Assembly: GCA_046351595.1 (NCBI GenBank)
Contig: JAXLYE010000003.1
Span: forward strand, 62,001 to 126,000
DNA: 64,000 nt
Source of the DNA: JAXLYE01 sp046351595
GTDB lineage: Bacteria > Myxococcota_A > Polyangia > Palsa-1104 > JAEUJZ01
Reading direction: 5' to 3'
Below the pieces are notes generated by a model, which saw nothing but the letters and a program-made list of their open reading frames with translations, made no database searches and had not been told where the DNA came from. Positions 63,152-64,000 of this stretch are shown here, one piece after another. How positions within the stretch are numbered: position 1 is the stretch's first letter; each line of letters opens with the position of its first letter. A program made the translations under genes and the position numbers.

Positions 63152-64000
63152 TGCGGCGGCTCGTACAACGGCTCACGCTCGGCCTCTCGCTGCTCGCTCT
63201 CACCGCGGGCCCGGCGGGCTGCACCCTGACCATGAGCTACGACCAGTGCAGCCAGGACGCCGACTGCCCGATGGTCGAGGGCCAGCCGCGCTACTGCACC
63301 TCGGATCACCTGTGCGTACAGGACACGCCCGAGGAGCGCCTGTGCACCTCGACGCTGCCCGAGCAGCCGGCGATGAACGCCACGCACGTCGGGCTGCTGC
63401 TGAACCTGCCGACCGAGCAGGAGCACCTGAACGTCCTGCGTGTCGCCATCGACGACGTGAACGAGCAGCTCGCGCTCGACGCGATCAAGCCGCTGGTGCT
63501 GGACGTCTGCAACGTGCGCCGCTCGGCCACGGACGCGGTCAACGCCACGCGCGTGCTGACCGAGCAGCGCGGCGTCCCCGCCATCCTCGGGCCCAACGAC
63601 AGCGATCTGGTCGAGGGCATGTTCTCGGCCGCGACCGCGGTCAATGTGCCCGTGGTCTCGCCCTCAGCGATCGCCGGCGCCGTCGCCGATCTGCCGACGC
63701 AGGGCCTGCTGTTCCGCATGGCGCCGCTCGATCGGCTGCAGGGCCAGCAGCTGGCGCGCGTGGTGCCCTCGGCCGCCGCCAACCCGAGCGCGGTGGTCGC
63801 GGTGCTGTCGGTGCAGGACCCCTACGGCGACTCGGTGAGCAAGGCGTTCGTCGAGAGCTGGAAGGCGCGTGATCCGGCGCGCAACCTGGTGCGCCTGAAG
63901 TTCACCTACCGCGAGGACGACACCGCGCAGCGCGACATGGTGCTCGCGCGCATCCTGGAGACGCGGCCCGATCACCTGGTGCTGGTCCCGGGCGCCGCCA
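63151..64000 (+). CDS. Type 1 periplasmic-binding (branched-chain amino acid ABC-type) lipoprotein, 3' end beyond the window
   Basis: About 283 residues visible; continues past 64000. Signal peptide with lipobox AGPAGC (Cys24). Then a Cys-rich spacer (CSQDADCPMVEG...YCTSDHLC, five Cys), and a Peripla_BP_6-like domain: HVGLLLNLPTEQEHLNVLRVAIDDVNEQL, a ligand-side strand AILGPNDSDLVEGMFSAATAVNVPVVSPSAIAGAV, and VAVLSVQDPYGDSVSKAFVESW. It may bind a ligand for transport or sensing. The ATG shares its A with the TGA stop of the preceding TPR gene, so the pair is coupled; no transporter permease is visible. Confidence 0.88.
   Translation, partial: MRRLVQRLTLGLSLLALTAGPAGCTLTMSYDQCSQDADCPMVEGQPRYCTSDHLCVQDTPEERLCTSTLPEQPAMNATHVGLLLNLPTEQEHLNVLRVAIDDVNEQLALDAIKPLVLDVCNVRRSATDAVNATRVLTEQRGVPAILGPNDSDLVEGMFSAATAVNVPVVSPSAIAGAVADLPTQGLLFRMAPLDRLQGQQLARVVPSAAANPSAVVAVLSVQDPYGDSVSKAFVESWKARDPARNLVRLKFTYREDDTAQRDMVLARILETRPDHLVLVPGAA

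Overview
The window is very GC-rich DNA (roughly 70% or more by eye) with strong codon-position bias, so most long open frames on the opposite strand are shadows of real genes. The gene content suggests a Myxococcota-type (former deltaproteobacterial) chromosome: many lipoproteins, an FG-GAP/VCBS lipoprotein, sigma-54 signalling, a large PAS/GAF hybrid kinase, TPR proteins with C-terminal membrane segments, a MoxR-DUF58-transglutaminase operon and type VI secretion genes. This assignment is inferred from gene content; there is no rRNA or marker phylogeny here. I saw no tRNA, rRNA, CRISPR array, transposase or phage module.

Layout. 1-4.6 kb: 3' truncated penicillin acylase lipoprotein, a coiled-coil exported protein and an NtrC-type activator, all minus. 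4.7-7.6 kb: lipase-like hydrolase, nadA and a small lipoprotein, plus. 7.6-13.3 kb: moxR-DUF58-tgpA operon and a membrane protein, minus. 13.5-17.9 kb: rlmM with a repetitive basic tail, a LarE-Nudix fusion and an FG-GAP lipoprotein. 18.2-23.9 kb: complete elongasome operon mreB-mreC-mreD-PBP2-rodA. 24-29 kb: TPR membrane protein, a glutaredoxin/IscA-like/rhodanese fusion, a large catalase and a small membrane protein. 29.5-33.7 kb: rarA, 4-hydroxyphenylpyruvate dioxygenase, an SDR and a Cys-rich exported protein. 33.8-34.3 kb: a 43-bp tandem repeat field. 34.4-42 kb: CAP-domain protein, hybrid kinase, small hydrophilic protein, acyltransferase, alpha/beta hydrolase and a lipoprotein. 42-48.8 kb: GH92 mannosidase, RidA, thioredoxin 2, MurA, AMACR-like CoA enzyme and SCP2 protein. 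48.9-53.2 kb: 2-oxoglutarate dehydrogenase E1 and E2. 53.5-58.4 kb: M16 peptidase pair, a short amidase-like protein and a Crp-family regulator. 58.5-61.7 kb: part of a type VI secretion locus (tssJ, tssK, tssL and an unknown). 62 kb to the end: TPR protein and the start of a type 1 periplasmic-binding lipoprotein.

How the parts relate. The best-supported regulatory prediction is a near-consensus sigma-54 promoter before the Crp-family gene, with a perfect TTGGTC-N6-GACCAA dyad about 100 bp upstream, where an enhancer-binding activator would sit. The catalase and the glutaredoxin fusion are divergent across a region holding a 10-bp phased repeat and form a plausible redox-stress pair. Several genes without a Shine-Dalgarno sequence have a TANNNT hexamer only 6-9 bp before the ATG, suggesting leaderless mRNAs. 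Other notable points are the LarE-Nudix fusion, MurA with Asp in place of the fosfomycin-target Cys, and unrelated short direct repeats in many intergenic regions.
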